NCBI GenBank assembly: GCA_023461495.1
Contig: JAEYLA010000139.1
Coordinates: forward strand, 1 to 9,056
Length of the DNA stretch: 9,056 nucleotides
Direction of reading: 5' to 3'
Source: Bacillota bacterium
GTDB lineage: Bacteria; Bacillota; Clostridia; Christensenellales; CAG-138
Under the pieces are notes generated by a model. That model made no database searches. It had not been told where the DNA came from and worked only from the letters and a program-made list of their open reading frames with translations. Made by a program: the position numbers and the translations under genes. Positions 1 through 5,289 of this stretch are shown here, piece after piece (the stretch's first letter is position 1; each line of letters begins with the position of its first letter).

Positions 1-110
1 TAACGGCCGGATTCCACCTGATTCTTTAAAATGGTCGTGATATGTTCCTGCCCTTTGACGTCCTCAAACCTCTGCGGGCGGAACCTGCGGTAAAGCGCCT
101 GATATGACAT
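1..110 (-). CDS. dnaX: DNA polymerase III subunit gamma/tau, N-terminal fragment
   Basis: This is the 5' end of a gene that runs off the left edge; 36 codons are visible. The peptide starts MSYQALYRRFRPQRFEDVKG and continues QEHITTILKNQ, which is the characteristic opening of bacterial DnaX just before its AAA+ ATPase domain. DnaX is the clamp-loader ATPase of the replicative polymerase: it loads the beta clamp and tethers the core polymerases. The Walker A motif would lie further left and cannot be seen. The start is fixed by an AGGAGG at 115-120, four bases upstream of the ATG. A minus-strand promoter lies at 157-186. The gene is divergent from the aminotransferase gene. The 4.5S RNA gene that often sits beside dnaX in Bacillota is not visible here. 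Confidence 0.93.
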   Translation of the reverse strand, partial: MSYQALYRRFRPQRFEDVKGQEHITTILKNQVESGR

Positions 111-156
111 AGCTCCTCCTGACTCACCGGATGGTAAACACAATTGTGCTATGTCT

Positions 157-186
157 ATTGTACCATTGCATTTGCCGCCTGTTCAA
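157..186 (-). promoter_or_regulatory. Vegetative promoter of dnaX
   Basis: Read on the minus strand, TTGAAC (181-186) is followed after 18 bp by TACAAT (157-162), a good sigma-A type match. Transcription would begin near 150, giving a leader of about 40 nt before the dnaX ATG. Confidence 0.6.
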
Positions 187-216
187 TGTGTGCTGCGGCT
201 TTTGGAGAGGAAACCC

Positions 217-245
217 TTGCACAAACCCCCGGATACGCCTAAAAT
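217..245 (+). promoter_or_regulatory. Vegetative promoter of the aminotransferase gene
   Basis: TTGCAC (217-222) and TAAAAT (240-245) are separated by exactly 17 bp. Transcription would begin near 252, about 55 nt before the ATG at 308. It is back to back with the dnaX promoter, with 30 bp between the two -35 boxes. Confidence 0.65.
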
Positions 246-307
246 AACAGCAACGTATTGAAGAGCATACATATGCGATTGATCAAACGAAGTAAGGAGT
301 GTGACTT

Positions 308-1495
308 ATGGTGCAGTTTGCAAAGCGCATGGAAGGTGTTTCCGGCAGTGTGATCCGCGAGATTTTGAAGCTGATGGGTGATCCTGAAATCATTTCCTTT
401 GGCGGCGGCAACCCGGCAAAGGAATCCTTCCCGATTGACCTCGTTGAGCAGCTTGCCCATGAGGTGCTTGAACAAAACGGCGCGAACATTCTCCAGTATG
501 GTACAACCGAAGGGTACGGCCCGCTGCGCGAATCGTATCTTGCGCACATCGCCCGGCCCAAAGGCATCGTGGCGGAGCCCGAAAACGTGCTGCCGCTGAC
601 AGGCTCCATGCAGGGGCTGGATTTGATCACAAAAGTATTTGTAGACCCCGGCGACGTGGTGCTCGTAGAGTCGCCCACGTTCTTAGGCGCGCTGCAGGCG
701 TTTTATACCTACCAGGCGAACTGTATTCCTGTAAATATGGATGATGAAGGCGTGGACCTAAATGAGCTGGAAGAGAAAATCCGCACCCATAAACCAAAGC
801 TCTTTTATGTAATCCCCACCTTCCAGAACCCCACGGGAAAAACGCTGCAGGTGGAAAGAAGAAAGGCCATTGCGGCGCTTGCGGAGAAGTATGATTTTAT
901 CGTGATCGAGGACGATCCGTACTGCGATCTCCGCTACAGCGGCACGCCCGTTCCGCCGATCAAGACGTTTGATACGGCGGGCAATGTCATCATGCTCAAC
1001 AGCTTTAGTAAAATTCTTTCCCCGGGCCTGCGTGTGGGCACGCTGCTTGCCTCCGTGGATCTGATCAGGAAACTGACCGTCGCCAAACAGAGCAGCGATA
1101 CGCATACCTCCAACCTGACCCAGGCCATTGCGGACGCATTTTTGAGGCGTGGCCTGCTGCCGGGACATTTAGGGAGTATCATTCCCATGTACGCGGAGCG
1201 TCTCAATGCATTGCTCAGTGGGCTCGAATCATTCTTCCCCAAGGATTTCCGGTATATCAAGCCCGAAGGCGGCCTGTTTGTCTGGGGCGAGCTGCCCGGA
1301 ACACCCGACGTGCCCGCCATGCTCAAGCGGGCGACAGGCGAATGCAAGGTGGCGTTTATTCCAGGCCAGTATTTCTATGTAAGGCCGGAGAGCATGGGGC
1401 AGAACACCATGCGCCTGAATTTCTCCTCCGCCACGCCGGAGCGCATCACCCTGGGGCTGGAACGGCTTGGCAAACTGGTGAAGGAAAGCTGCTGA
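308..1495 (+). CDS. PLP-dependent class I/II aminotransferase (LysN/2-aminoadipate aminotransferase-like)
   Basis: A 395-residue fold-type I aminotransferase. The visible landmarks are in order: an N-terminal FGGGNP segment (31-36), the TGSMQGLDL cofactor-binding turn (98-106), the NPTG motif (174-177), EDDPY with the pyridine-contacting Asp and Tyr (201-205), and SFSKIL with the Schiff-base lysine at K235. MRLNFS follows, with R369 placed to bind the substrate carboxylate. Length and motifs fit the LysN, 2-aminoadipate or aromatic aminotransferase group. That group transfers amino groups between amino acids and 2-oxoglutarate in the cytoplasm. There is no helix-turn-helix domain, so it is not a MocR regulator. 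Substrate cannot be read from sequence. The start is supported by AAGGAG at 294-299. It has its own promoter and terminator and appears monocistronic. Confidence 0.9.
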   Translation: MVQFAKRMEGVSGSVIREILKLMGDPEIISFGGGNPAKESFPIDLVEQLAHEVLEQNGANILQYGTTEGYGPLRESYLAHIARPKGIVAEPENVLPLTGSMQGLDLITKVFVDPGDVVLVESPTFLGALQAFYTYQANCIPVNMDDEGVDLNELEEKIRTHKPKLFYVIPTFQNPTGKTLQVERRKAIAALAEKYDFIVIEDDPYCDLRYSGTPVPPIKTFDTAGNVIMLNSFSKILSPGLRVGTLLASVDLIRKLTVAKQSSDTHTSNLTQAIADAFLRRGLLPGHLGSIIPMYAERLNALLSGLESFFPKDFRYIKPEGGLFVWGELPGTPDVPAMLKRATGECKVAFIPGQYFYVRPESMGQNTMRLNFSSATPERITLGLERLGKLVKESC

Positions 1496-1526
1496 AGCAC
1501 CCGTCTACTATGGCAAATAAAACAAT

Positions 1527-1560
1527 AACAGCGGTAACGCATTTGCGTTACCGCTGTTTT
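1527..1560. terminator. Bidirectional intrinsic terminator
   Basis: A perfect 14-bp stem (1527-1540 with 1545-1558) closes a 4-nt loop, ATTT. On the plus strand it ends in a short T run after the aminotransferase gene. On the minus strand it is followed by a T-rich stretch ending the methyltransferase gene. It sits between the two convergent genes and probably serves both. Confidence 0.88.
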
Positions 1561-1586
1561 CCTATTTCTGATTTTATTGAGGTTGT

Positions 1587-2258
1587 TTACCAAATATACG
1601 GGATAAGGCGATACCTGATTTTTTGGGTATATTTTATATATCCGTCAAGGCCTTCTCTCAATACTGCTTCTTCATTCTTAATCCGCTTTATAATAAGCAA
1701 CGGATAAATCAGAAAAATAACAAACGCATATACAGAACCCAGGATAAGCGGTATTGACAAAAACAGAATGACGGTTGCAAAGTACATAGGGTGTCTCACA
1801 ATCCCATATAGCCCCGTGTCAATCACCTTTTGGCTTTCCTGTACTTCAACCGTTCTTGACAAATAGGCGTTTTCTCTCATAACTTCCGCATATAATCCAT
1901 ATGAAATCAAAAAGATCACCACCGCTGTTATGACCATCCAATCCGGCAGTTTACTCCAACCATATCTAAAATCGAATGCCGCAACGATAAAACCGCCCAC
2001 GAACATGAACAAAGAGAATACAATGACCTGTTTTTGCTCAGTTTCTTTTTCCTTTGTATTCAGGCGTTTTGCAAGCAAATCGGGCGATTTCCACAAGAGG
2101 ATGGCACCTGCTGCAAACATCGGGATAAATAGCACTCCCATAAAAATCCACGCGTTCCAATAGTAAATTGACCCTGCCGGCAAAAACAACAGCAAGCTGA
2201 TGATGATCATCCCCGTTAGAAGCTTTATACATGATTGAATGAGCAGTTTGCGTTTCAT
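1587..2258 (-). CDS. Isoprenylcysteine carboxylmethyltransferase (ICMT)-family membrane protein
   Basis: A 223-residue polytopic membrane protein. Hydrophobic segments lie at about 10-28, 36-56, 78-96, 106-124 and 160-190. The cytoplasmic block MRENAYLSRTVEVQ followed by GLYGIVRHPMYFA (149-161) is the hallmark of the ICMT/phospholipid methyltransferase superfamily; the RHPMY at 155-159 belongs to the SAM-binding region. The C-terminal KNEEAVL and GYIKYTQKIRYRLIP also fit this family. Bacterial members lack a proven isoprenylated substrate, so the methyl acceptor is unknown. The start is supported by GAGGGG at 2267-2272. The gene is clearly richer in A+T than its neighbours, which suggests lateral acquisition. 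It has its own promoter, so it is not co-transcribed with rsgA by necessity. Confidence 0.83.
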   Translation of the reverse strand: MKRKLLIQSCIKLLTGMIIISLLLFLPAGSIYYWNAWIFMGVLFIPMFAAGAILLWKSPDLLAKRLNTKEKETEQKQVIVFSLFMFVGGFIVAAFDFRYGWSKLPDWMVITAVVIFLISYGLYAEVMRENAYLSRTVEVQESQKVIDTGLYGIVRHPMYFATVILFLSIPLILGSVYAFVIFLIYPLLIIKRIKNEEAVLREGLDGYIKYTQKIRYRLIPYIW

Positions 2259-2294
2259 GGTTTTATCCCCCTCAGCTCCTGACTATTCTCTTTT

Positions 2295-2323
2295 ATTATG
2301 TATCTTTCAGCCTTTCCTGTCAC
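2295..2323 (-). promoter_or_regulatory. Promoter of the ICMT-family gene
   Basis: On the minus strand GTGACA (2318-2323) and CATAAT (2295-2300) are separated by 17 bp. Each differs from consensus by one base. Transcription would begin near 2288, about 30 nt before the ATG at 2258. Confidence 0.55.
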
Positions 2324-2405
2324 TTGTTTCTGAGCATACGCAAACTGGAAGAATGAAACTTTAATAAGGGGTATTCCTTAACTTATCGATAACGCCCATA
2401 AAACA

Positions 2406-2433
2406 GAACGGGAACGCAGACGCGTTCCCGTTC
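2406..2433. other. Perfect 12-bp hairpin, part of a three-hairpin run
   Basis: GAACGGGAACGC (2406-2417) pairs perfectly with 2422-2433 around the loop AGAC. On the minus strand it is followed by TGTTTTA, so it could act as a weak backup terminator for rsgA transcripts. On the plus strand no T run follows. Confidence 0.6.
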
Positions 2434-2437
2434 AGGC

Positions 2438-2468
2438 CATCGACAAAGTCCTGCGGACTTTATCGATG
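2438..2468. other. 13-bp inverted repeat, middle of the hairpin run
   Basis: The arms at 2438-2450 and 2456-2468 pair over 13 positions with one exception, around the loop CTGCG. The exception is a U-G wobble in the minus-strand RNA and an A-C mismatch in the plus-strand RNA, so the hairpin favours the minus-strand transcript, that is, the rsgA 3' region. No T run follows. Confidence 0.5.
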
Positions 2469-2483
2469 GGTCTTCTGCGGGTT

Positions 2484-2512
2484 AAAATGCCGCTAATGGC
2501 GGCATTTTTTTC
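2484..2512. terminator. Intrinsic terminator just past rsgA
   Basis: AAAATGCCGC (2484-2493) pairs with 2499-2508 around a 5-nt loop. It lies 8 bp beyond the rsgA stop, so its natural role is to end the minus-strand rsgA transcript, where the trailing run is TTTT. The longer T run (2505-2511) is on the plus strand, where no protein gene precedes it. Confidence 0.75.
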
Positions 2513-2519
2513 CCCTCAG

Positions 2520-3596
2520 TTAGCTTTTGTTCTTGTTTTTGAAAGCGCGCATGGCCTGCTTCATTTGTTTTTTGCCGCCAAACATCCGGCTGATTTTTTC
2601 CTGCTCGATCTGCCGGGCATTTTTCCCTTCCCTGGAGAGCTCGTTTTGCAGCTTTTTGTAGCTGTCAAAGCGCTCCTGCAAAAGTATACCTTCTGCAATG
2701 GCGCGCTTGATGGCGCAGCCCGGTTCCGTATGGTGGGAGCAATCGCTAAATTTGCATTGGGTGGAAAGTAATTCAACATCCTCAAAGGATTTTGAAAGGT
2801 TTCCAGATTCCATTTGCAACTCCCGCATTCCGGGCGTATCGATGACAATACCGCCTCCCGGAAGTAGCAGCAGCTGGCGGTGGGTGGTGGTATGCCTCCC
2901 TTTGTCGTCCGTGCTGAGCGTATGCGTCACAAGCGCTTGAGTACCCATCAGTTGATTGATGAGCGTAGATTTTCCAACGCCGGAGGAGCCGATAAACGCA
3001 ATGGTCCTCCCTTCCTGCACATAGGAACGCACGGCGTCAAATCCACTTCCTGTCACGCTGGAGCAGGGCAAAACATCCACACCGGGGCAAACGGCAGAGA
3101 CCTCCACCAGCTTTTCCGGCAAATCCGCACACAGATCGGCCTTGGTGAGCACAACGACAGGGGTCGCCATACTTTCCCACGCAATGGAGAGATAGCGCTC
3201 CAACCGTCTGATATTGAAGTTCAGGTTCAAAGACATGCAGATAAACAGGATATCGATGTTCGCGGCCACAATCTGTACGTCGTTCGCGGTACCGGCAGCC
3301 TTGCGCGCAAATACGCTTTTGCGGCTGAGCACATGGTGAATGACGGCGTTTCCACTCTCGGCATCCGGGCGGTCCACCATGACCCAGTCTCCCACTGCCG
3401 GGAAATCGGCGTTTGAACGGGCTTCAAAGGCAAGCCTGCCGGAGACCGTCGCCTGCAGATCTCCAGTTTCAGCGATAAGCTTATAAAGTTCCCGGTGCTG
3501 TTCAGAGACCCTGGCAGGGTACAGCCCTTCATATGCGGAAGCTTCCTGCCTAAAGCGGGGAAAAAAGCCATAGCGTATTAGATTTTCAAAGTACAT
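2520..3596 (-). CDS. rsgA: Ribosome small subunit-dependent GTPase A
   Basis: A 358-residue circularly permuted GTPase that acts in late 30S subunit maturation. An N-terminal OB-fold region (about 20-100) precedes the GTPase domain, whose motifs appear in permuted order: TKAD (G4, 151-154), SSVTG (G5, 179-183), GSSGVGKST (P-loop, 203-211), the DKGRHTTTHR switch (231-240) and DTPG (G3, 253-256). The zinc motif follows as C281, C286, H288 and C294, then a basic C-terminal helix. The reading frame is open to an ATG at 3626, but that codon has no Shine-Dalgarno. The ATG at 3596 has GGAGGA five bases upstream and is chosen. That Shine-Dalgarno lies inside a 10-bp hairpin, and a small reading frame precedes it, so translation may be controlled. 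Confidence 0.96.
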   Translation of the reverse strand: MYFENLIRYGFFPRFRQEASAYEGLYPARVSEQHRELYKLIAETGDLQATVSGRLAFEARSNADFPAVGDWVMVDRPDAESGNAVIHHVLSRKSVFARKAAGTANDVQIVAANIDILFICMSLNLNFNIRRLERYLSIAWESMATPVVVLTKADLCADLPEKLVEVSAVCPGVDVLPCSSVTGSGFDAVRSYVQEGRTIAFIGSSGVGKSTLINQLMGTQALVTHTLSTDDKGRHTTTHRQLLLLPGGGIVIDTPGMRELQMESGNLSKSFEDVELLSTQCKFSDCSHHTEPGCAIKRAIAEGILLQERFDSYKKLQNELSREGKNARQIEQEKISRMFGGKKQMKQAMRAFKNKNKS

Positions 3597-3601
3597 GTTA
3601 T

Positions 3602-3638
3602 CCTCCAAAAAATAAATAAGGTTCATGCTTTTTGGAGG
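3602..3638 (-). promoter_or_regulatory. Hairpin that sequesters the rsgA Shine-Dalgarno
   Basis: In the minus-strand transcript CCUCCAAAAA (3638-3629) is the exact complement of UUUUUGGAGG (3611-3602), giving a perfect 10-bp stem with a 17-nt loop (3612-3628). The 3' arm contains the GGAGG that serves the rsgA ATG at 3596. With the stem formed, the ribosome binding site would be hidden. No U run follows the stem, so it is not an intrinsic terminator. The loop contains an AUG (3626-3624) in frame with rsgA. The pairing is seen directly; a regulatory role is inferred. Confidence 0.55.
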
Positions 3639-3650
3639 GTAAAAAGAGGC

Positions 3651-3713
3651 TTATGAAATTCTTTTTCCCTCCCCGGTCAGGACACTCTCCGCAATCTTTG
3701 TAAATTTCATCAT
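3651..3713 (-). CDS. Possible 20-residue leader peptide upstream of rsgA
   Basis: A 20-codon reading frame begins ATGATG at 3713 and ends TAA at 3651-3653. It encodes MMKFTKIAESV then LTGEGKRIS. GAGAGGAGAG upstream supplies a well-spaced Shine-Dalgarno, better than many real genes here. The stop lies 12 nt before the 5' arm of the hairpin that hides the rsgA ribosome binding site. A terminating ribosome could therefore disturb that arm, as in translational attenuation. The peptide has no family I recognise, no signal sequence and is mildly basic. It could be a regulatory leader, a small protein, a remnant of a longer gene, or chance. Confidence 0.4.
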   Translation of the reverse strand: MMKFTKIAESVLTGEGKRIS

Positions 3714-3800
3714 ATAGCTCTCCTCTCTTCCCGGAATTGCCGGGACATGTGCTTTTATGGGGCATGCGTGTTCCGATGCCCAGGGACATCATACAGCATC

Positions 3801-3829
3801 ATTCTATGAAAGAAAAGGGGAAAGCGCAA
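3801..3829 (-). promoter_or_regulatory. Promoter of the rsgA transcript
   Basis: On the minus strand TTGCGC (3824-3829) and TAGAAT (3801-3806) are separated by 17 bp. Transcription would begin near 3795, leaving a leader of about 200 nt that contains the small reading frame and the Shine-Dalgarno hairpin. A second -10-like TATGAT lies at 3789-3794 but lacks a good -35. Confidence 0.5.
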
Positions 3830-3846
3830 GAAAACGCCGCAACCTT

Positions 3847-3878
3847 AAAAAACGGCTGCCGGATTGAGCGGCAGCCGT
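3847..3878 (-). terminator. Intrinsic terminator of the cotJ operon
   Basis: On the minus strand ACGGCTGCCG (3878-3869) pairs perfectly with 3861-3852 around a 7-nt loop and is followed by a run of six T. It lies about 50 bp past the cotJC stop. Confidence 0.9.
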
Positions 3879-3925
3879 CAAATAAAATTCAGGGACAGTG
3901 GCGTGCGGCAAGCAGCTGCGGGCAG

Positions 3926-4519
3926 CTAGCTGCAGCAGCGCCCTTCGCGCACAGGGCGTTTCTGGCAGGCCATATCCTGCACGATCATCAGGCACTCGCC
4001 AAAGCGCTGGAAGTGGTTGATTTCGCGCTGGCGCAAAAAACGCAGGGGATCGATGATATCCGGGTTATCCGTCTGGCGCATCAGATGCTCGTAGGTCACC
4101 CGGGCTTTTTGTTCCGCGGCAAGGTCTTCATGCAGGTCTGCGATCGGGTCGCCCGTGCAGGCAACATAGGTGGCGGTAAACGGAACGCCGTTGGGATCGC
4201 AAGGATATACCCCATGGTTGTGCAGCGTATAGTAGCCGTCAAGGCCGGCCGCCTTGAGTTCCGCCATGCTTGCGCCACGGATGCACTGGTAGATCATGGT
4301 ACCAATCATTTCCCAGTGGGCAAGCTCCTCGGTGCCGATATCGTTCAATGTAGCGCGGCAGCGGTTATCCGGCATGGAAAAGCGCTGGGTCAGGTAACGG
4401 AGGCCTGCTGCTAACTCTGAATCCGGGCCGCCATATTGCGCCAGCAGCATCTTTGCCATCCGTACGTCGGGCGTGCAGATTTTTACGGGGTATTGCAGCT
4501 TTTTTTCATAGATCCACAT
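3926..4519 (-). CDS. cotJC: Spore coat protein CotJC, manganese-catalase family
   Basis: A 197-residue ferritin-like protein of the manganese catalase family. CotJC is a coat-associated protein made in the mother cell, and the family fold predicts a dimanganese centre that can decompose hydrogen peroxide. Likely metal ligands are visible in the expected order: E35 in the PDSELAA helix, E65 and H68 in TEELAHWE, E136 in AAEQKAR and H169 in EINHF. Length is close to the family norm and no ligand appears lost. Several cysteines (for example CC at 195-196) occur at the C-terminus. The start is set by AAGGAGG seven bases upstream. It is the last gene of a three-gene operon, 12 bp after cotJB, and its Shine-Dalgarno lies beside the cotJB stop. 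Confidence 0.93.
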   Translation of the reverse strand: MWIYEKKLQYPVKICTPDVRMAKMLLAQYGGPDSELAAGLRYLTQRFSMPDNRCRATLNDIGTEELAHWEMIGTMIYQCIRGASMAELKAAGLDGYYTLHNHGVYPCDPNGVPFTATYVACTGDPIADLHEDLAAEQKARVTYEHLMRQTDNPDIIDPLRFLRQREINHFQRFGECLMIVQDMACQKRPVREGRCCS

Positions 4520-4531
4520 AGCAGAACCTCC

Positions 4532-4780
4532 TTACACTTGCCACGGCCATTGTGAACAGACCCAGCAGCCCACATCGGTGGGGGAATGGCCGAAACCGAG
4601 CAGGGGGCCATAGCACTGTTCATATTTGCCGATCAGCTCCGCAAGCTTTTTGGAATAGCAGAAGTAGTCGGCGCGCGCATCCTTATCCTTGGGATGCGTA
4701 TCCAGGTACAGATTGAGCTCTACGCACACAAATTCGCATTCGCTGATCTTCATCAGAAGAGCTTGTTGCTTCGCATCCAT
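4532..4780 (-). CDS. cotJB: Spore coat protein CotJB
   Basis: An 82-residue protein starting MDAKQQALLMKISECEFVCV. It matches CotJB in length, in the helical LNLYLDTHPKDKDA segment and in the aromatic WPW C-terminus (CWVCSQWPWQV). CotJB is a small protein required with CotJA and CotJC for normal coat assembly; its biochemical role is unknown. The frame is open far upstream, to 4972, but AGGAGG at 4787-4792, six bases before the ATG at 4780, fixes the start. That Shine-Dalgarno overlaps the cotJA stop, so translation of the two is probably coupled. Cysteines are more numerous than I would expect for a coat scaffold. Confidence 0.92.
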   Translation of the reverse strand: MDAKQQALLMKISECEFVCVELNLYLDTHPKDKDARADYFCYSKKLAELIGKYEQCYGPLLGFGHSPTDVGCWVCSQWPWQV

Positions 4781-4790
4781 AAGGGACCTC

Positions 4791-5060
4791 CTAACGCAAG
4801 TACGGGCGCAACAGTTCCGGGAACATCGTACCCTGGCACAGGGCTTCACTGGGGCAATAGCCCGCTTTGTATTCCTGATTTGCGATGAACGCAGTCGCGA
4901 GTAGGCAGCCTGGCTCCGTCTCCTTGCATGTGATGCCGCACGCGCTGCAGGTTTCGCAGACGTTACCCGCAATGAGCGTGTTTTTCACATCCAAAGGATT
5001 TAATTGGCAGCCGCATGGTTTGAAGCAGCAGCTACCCATCGTATTCTGGTTTTGATACAT
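4791..5060 (-). CDS. cotJA: Spore coat-associated protein CotJA, cysteine-rich form
   Basis: An 89-residue protein identified by its C-terminal signature: YCPSEALCQGTMFPELLRPY, comparable to the EAL-x-x-GTLFPEL-x-x-PY end of CotJA proteins. It is also identified by its place ahead of cotJB and cotJC. It carries eleven cysteines: 11, 12, 16, 18, 35, 38, 41, 45, 52, 69 and 75. Residues 35-45 follow the spacing Cx2Cx2Cx3C, which is that of bacterial ferredoxins. The start at 5060 has AAGGAGG nine bases upstream; the longer open frame to 5339 has no such signal and would run into the exporter gene. It is the first gene of the cotJ operon and lies 10 bp from cotJB. Confidence 0.88.
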   Translation of the reverse strand: MYQNQNTMGSCCFKPCGCQLNPLDVKNTLIAGNVCETCSACGITCKETEPGCLLATAFIANQEYKAGYCPSEALCQGTMFPELLRPYLR

Positions 5061-5132
5061 ATGGGCGTTCCTCCTTGTTGGATCGGCGTTCGGCCGCGTA
5101 AGATGTGCGTTTTTACGGCCGGCTTCTGCTGT

Positions 5133-5160
5133 TATGGTATGCTTGCGCAGTTGGGTTGGT
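5133..5160 (-). promoter_or_regulatory. Possible sporulation-sigma (SigE/SigK-type) promoter of cotJ
   Basis: On the minus strand ACC (5160-5158) is followed after 16 bp by CATACCATA (5141-5133). This resembles the SigK pattern AC-N16-CATAnnnTA; the -10 is also one base from the SigE CATACAnT. No sigma-A promoter was seen for cotJ. In Bacillus subtilis cotJ is transcribed by SigE. The short motif makes this tentative. Confidence 0.4.
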
Positions 5161-5172
5161 GAAGAAGGAAAG

Positions 5173-5202
5173 GGACAGAATTGTCCGCGTATATGGACAA
5201 TT
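5173..5202. promoter_or_regulatory. Overlapping GGACA/TGTCC inverted repeats, candidate operator
   Basis: AATTGTCC (5179-5186) and GGACAATT (5195-5202) form a perfect inverted repeat with an 8-bp spacer. The left half also pairs with GGACA at 5173-5177 to make a second inverted repeat, GGACA-N4-TGTCC. A related AGACA follows at 5214-5218. The cluster lies between the cotJ promoter region and the exporter promoter and looks like a binding site for a dimeric repressor or activator. No regulator gene is in the window. Confidence 0.5.
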
Positions 5203-5237
5203 TTAACAAAGATAGACAAACGGCCACGCGTTGTTTG

Positions 5238-5246
5238 TGATATACT
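5238..5246 (+). promoter_or_regulatory. Extended -10 promoter of the ABC exporter operon
   Basis: TGATATACT is an extended -10 element (TG, one base, TATACT). No good -35 is found at normal spacing, which fits activator dependence or an extended -10 promoter. A further inverted repeat, GTTTGT (5233-5238) with ACAAAC (5249-5254), straddles it. Transcription would start near 5253, about 37 nt before the ATG. Confidence 0.5.
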
Positions 5247-5289
5247 AAACAAACATAATTGAATTAGAACTGAAAAAGGCGGTATCTGC

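Noticed and set aside
111..307. Search for a 4.5S (SRP) RNA gene beside dnaX
   Set aside because: The gap contains two divergent promoters and no sequence resembling the conserved SRP RNA hairpin.
2880..3416. 178-codon plus-strand frame
   Set aside because: It is antisense to rsgA, which carries all G motifs and the zinc site.
3598..3792. 64-codon minus-strand frame in the rsgA leader
   Set aside because: It has no good Shine-Dalgarno. The 20-codon frame in another register has one, so only that was listed.
3737..4414. 225-codon plus-strand frame
   Set aside because: It is antisense to cotJC and its terminator, and the translation resembles no known family.
5091..5120. CGGCCG repeat ahead of cotJA that might form a hairpin
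   Set aside because: The arms pair only with bulges and no T run or regulatory logic supports a role.
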